NCBI GenBank assembly: GCA_900770635.1
Contig: CAAGLB010000067.1
Coordinates: forward strand, 1 to 5,878
Direction: 5' to 3'
DNA length: 5,878 nucleotides
From: an uncultured Alistipes sp.
GTDB taxonomy: Bacteria; Bacteroidota; Bacteroidia; Bacteroidales; Rikenellaceae
The notes beneath the pieces were generated by a model, which saw only the letters and a program-made list of their open reading frames with translations, was not told the origin of the DNA and did not search any database. This document shows positions 5,335-5,878 of this stretch, one piece after another (within the stretch, counting starts at the first letter, position 1; each line of letters starts with the position of its first letter). A program made the position numbers and the translations under genes.

Positions 5335-5521
5335 GTGGCCACTGCCGCCACTGCTGCAGGAGGTGGAACGGGTGCGCTCTCGGCAGACCTTTGACATCAT
5401 GGCGGCAGGGTACACTGAGGCAGACATTGGACGGCTAGGCGGCTGTCAGCATGGCAGCAGGGGGCGGCAGTGGCTAGCGGTGGCTGGCGGCGACTCTAGG
5501 AGCGGGAGCGCATGGCGGCAG

Positions 5522-5595
5522 ATTGCTGCGAGCACCCGACGGCTAGACACGGAGAGAGGGCACGGCGGCACTAGACGGAGAGGAGCGCAACGGCT
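5522..5595 (-). repeat. Telomere module alpha, right copy (internal arm)
   Basis: This is the reverse complement of the left external-arm module at 182-255, with identical 17- and 18-base blocks. It is also a direct (not inverted) repeat of 5676-5744. Two blocks recur 149 bp downstream: GCGAGCACCCGACGGCTAG at 5528-5546 and 5677-5695, and a 25-base block starting CTAGACGGAG at 5571-5595 and 5720-5744 with one mismatch. Confidence 0.75.
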
Positions 5596-5674
5596 GGCAC
5601 CGCTGGCGGCTGCCCAAGCAGCCGAAACCAAAACAAGCCCCACACAACCCCAGGGCAGCCGCCAGCGGCGCCAG
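5594..5674. other. Right telomere tip: 22-bp stem with A/C-rich loop
   Basis: 5594-5615 pairs with 5653-5674 at 21 of 22 positions. The 37-base loop (5616-5652) is dominated by A and C and should stay single-stranded. A competing small hairpin, GGCTGC-CCAA-GCAGCC at 5608-5623, can form on the 5' side only at the cost of the top of the long stem, so the tip may switch between two shapes. Confidence 0.65.
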
Positions 5675-5675
5675 A

Positions 5676-5745
5676 CGCGAGCACCCGACGGCTAGGGACG
5701 ACGGGAAGGAACGACGGGGCTAGACGGAGAGGAGCGCAACAGCTA
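5676..5745 (-). repeat. Telomere module beta, right copy (external arm)
   Basis: This is the reverse complement of the left internal-arm module at 421-490, with about 58 of 70 positions identical by eye, including the first 19 bases read from 5745. It is partly a direct repeat of module alpha at 5522-5595. Confidence 0.75.
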
Positions 5746-5878
5746 GATGCCGACATAGGGCGACCGCCCTAGAGGAGCCGCTAGACATCGCTAGCCAGCG
5801 CCGCCCCCTGCTGCCATGCTGACAGCCGCCTAGCCGTCCAATGTCTGCCTCAGTGTACCCTGCCGCCATGATGTCAAA

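Larger units (their letters stand above)
5390..5878. repeat. Right terminal imperfect palindrome (candidate hairpin telomere)
   Basis: The last 79 bases are a perfect reverse complement of 5390-5468. All pairs, including the inner stem, share the same sum (11268, centre 5634), so the arms are in register from end to tip. The inner arms (about 5469-5593 against 5675-5799) differ at many positions. The window ends at the edge of the perfect pairing, and 5335-5389 inside it has no partner. There is no credible gene; the open frames read across symmetrical G+C-rich sequence. As with the left end, divergence between the arms argues against an assembly chimera. Confidence 0.85.

Noticed and set aside
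5363..5756. Open frames of 61-110 codons in the right palindrome
   Set aside because: Same reason: translation of palindromic G+C-rich repeats without any domain or promoter.
1..5878. Insertion sequence with terminal inverted repeats
   Set aside because: Each end is a self-palindrome rather than one end being the inverted copy of the other, and no transposase is present.
1..5878. tRNA or rRNA genes
   Set aside because: No cloverleaf-like segment with a conserved T-loop motif and no rRNA sequence was seen.

Overview
The window reads as a complete or nearly complete small linear element of about 5.9 kb from a member of the Bacteroidota. The host call rests on promoter grammar. The leftward operon is preceded by TTTG, 20 bases, then TACCTTTG, matching the TTTG / TAnnTTTG sigma-ABfr promoter of that phylum. 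A TATCTTTG box precedes the rightward genes. Clear Shine-Dalgarno sequences are absent and the start codons follow A+T-rich leaders. No genus can be named.

Layout: (1) 1-671 is one long, G+C-rich, imperfect palindrome. (2) 672-931 holds repeated mini-hairpins, a G/T-rich repeat pair, an A+T-rich stretch and a promoter. (3) 932-3379 holds two rightward genes in tandem, paralogues of about 390 residues. (4) 3404-3441 is a terminator between convergent gene blocks. (5) 3439-4883 holds five small leftward genes, overlapping or closely spaced as an operon. In order of transcription they are an XRE-type regulator, an unknown 61-residue protein, a winged-helix protein, an unknown 60-residue helical protein and a ribbon-helix-helix-like protein. 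(6) 4884-5389 is a control region with promoter, operator-like palindrome, mini-hairpin cluster, A+T-rich stretch and two arrays of 12-bp iterons separated by a hairpin. (7) 5390-5878 is a second long imperfect palindrome.

The key observation is that both ends of the sequence are large fold-back palindromes whose arms are not identical. The outer 93 bp (left) and 79 bp (right) are perfect. Inside them the arms diverge by substitutions and indels, and each ends in a structured tip. The two termini differ but share two sequence modules and the same dinucleotide mismatch in the same context. This resembles the hairpin telomeres of parvoviruses, or covalently closed hairpin ends of linear plasmids and phages, and is not what a simple assembly chimera would give. 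No HUH Rep, protelomerase, terminal protein or DNA polymerase can be recognised. The element would therefore be a linear replicon using host or helper enzymes, or one with an unrecognised initiator, for which the 179-residue winged-helix protein is the best internal candidate. The tandem paralogues are candidate structural (possibly capsid) proteins, but that is inference only.
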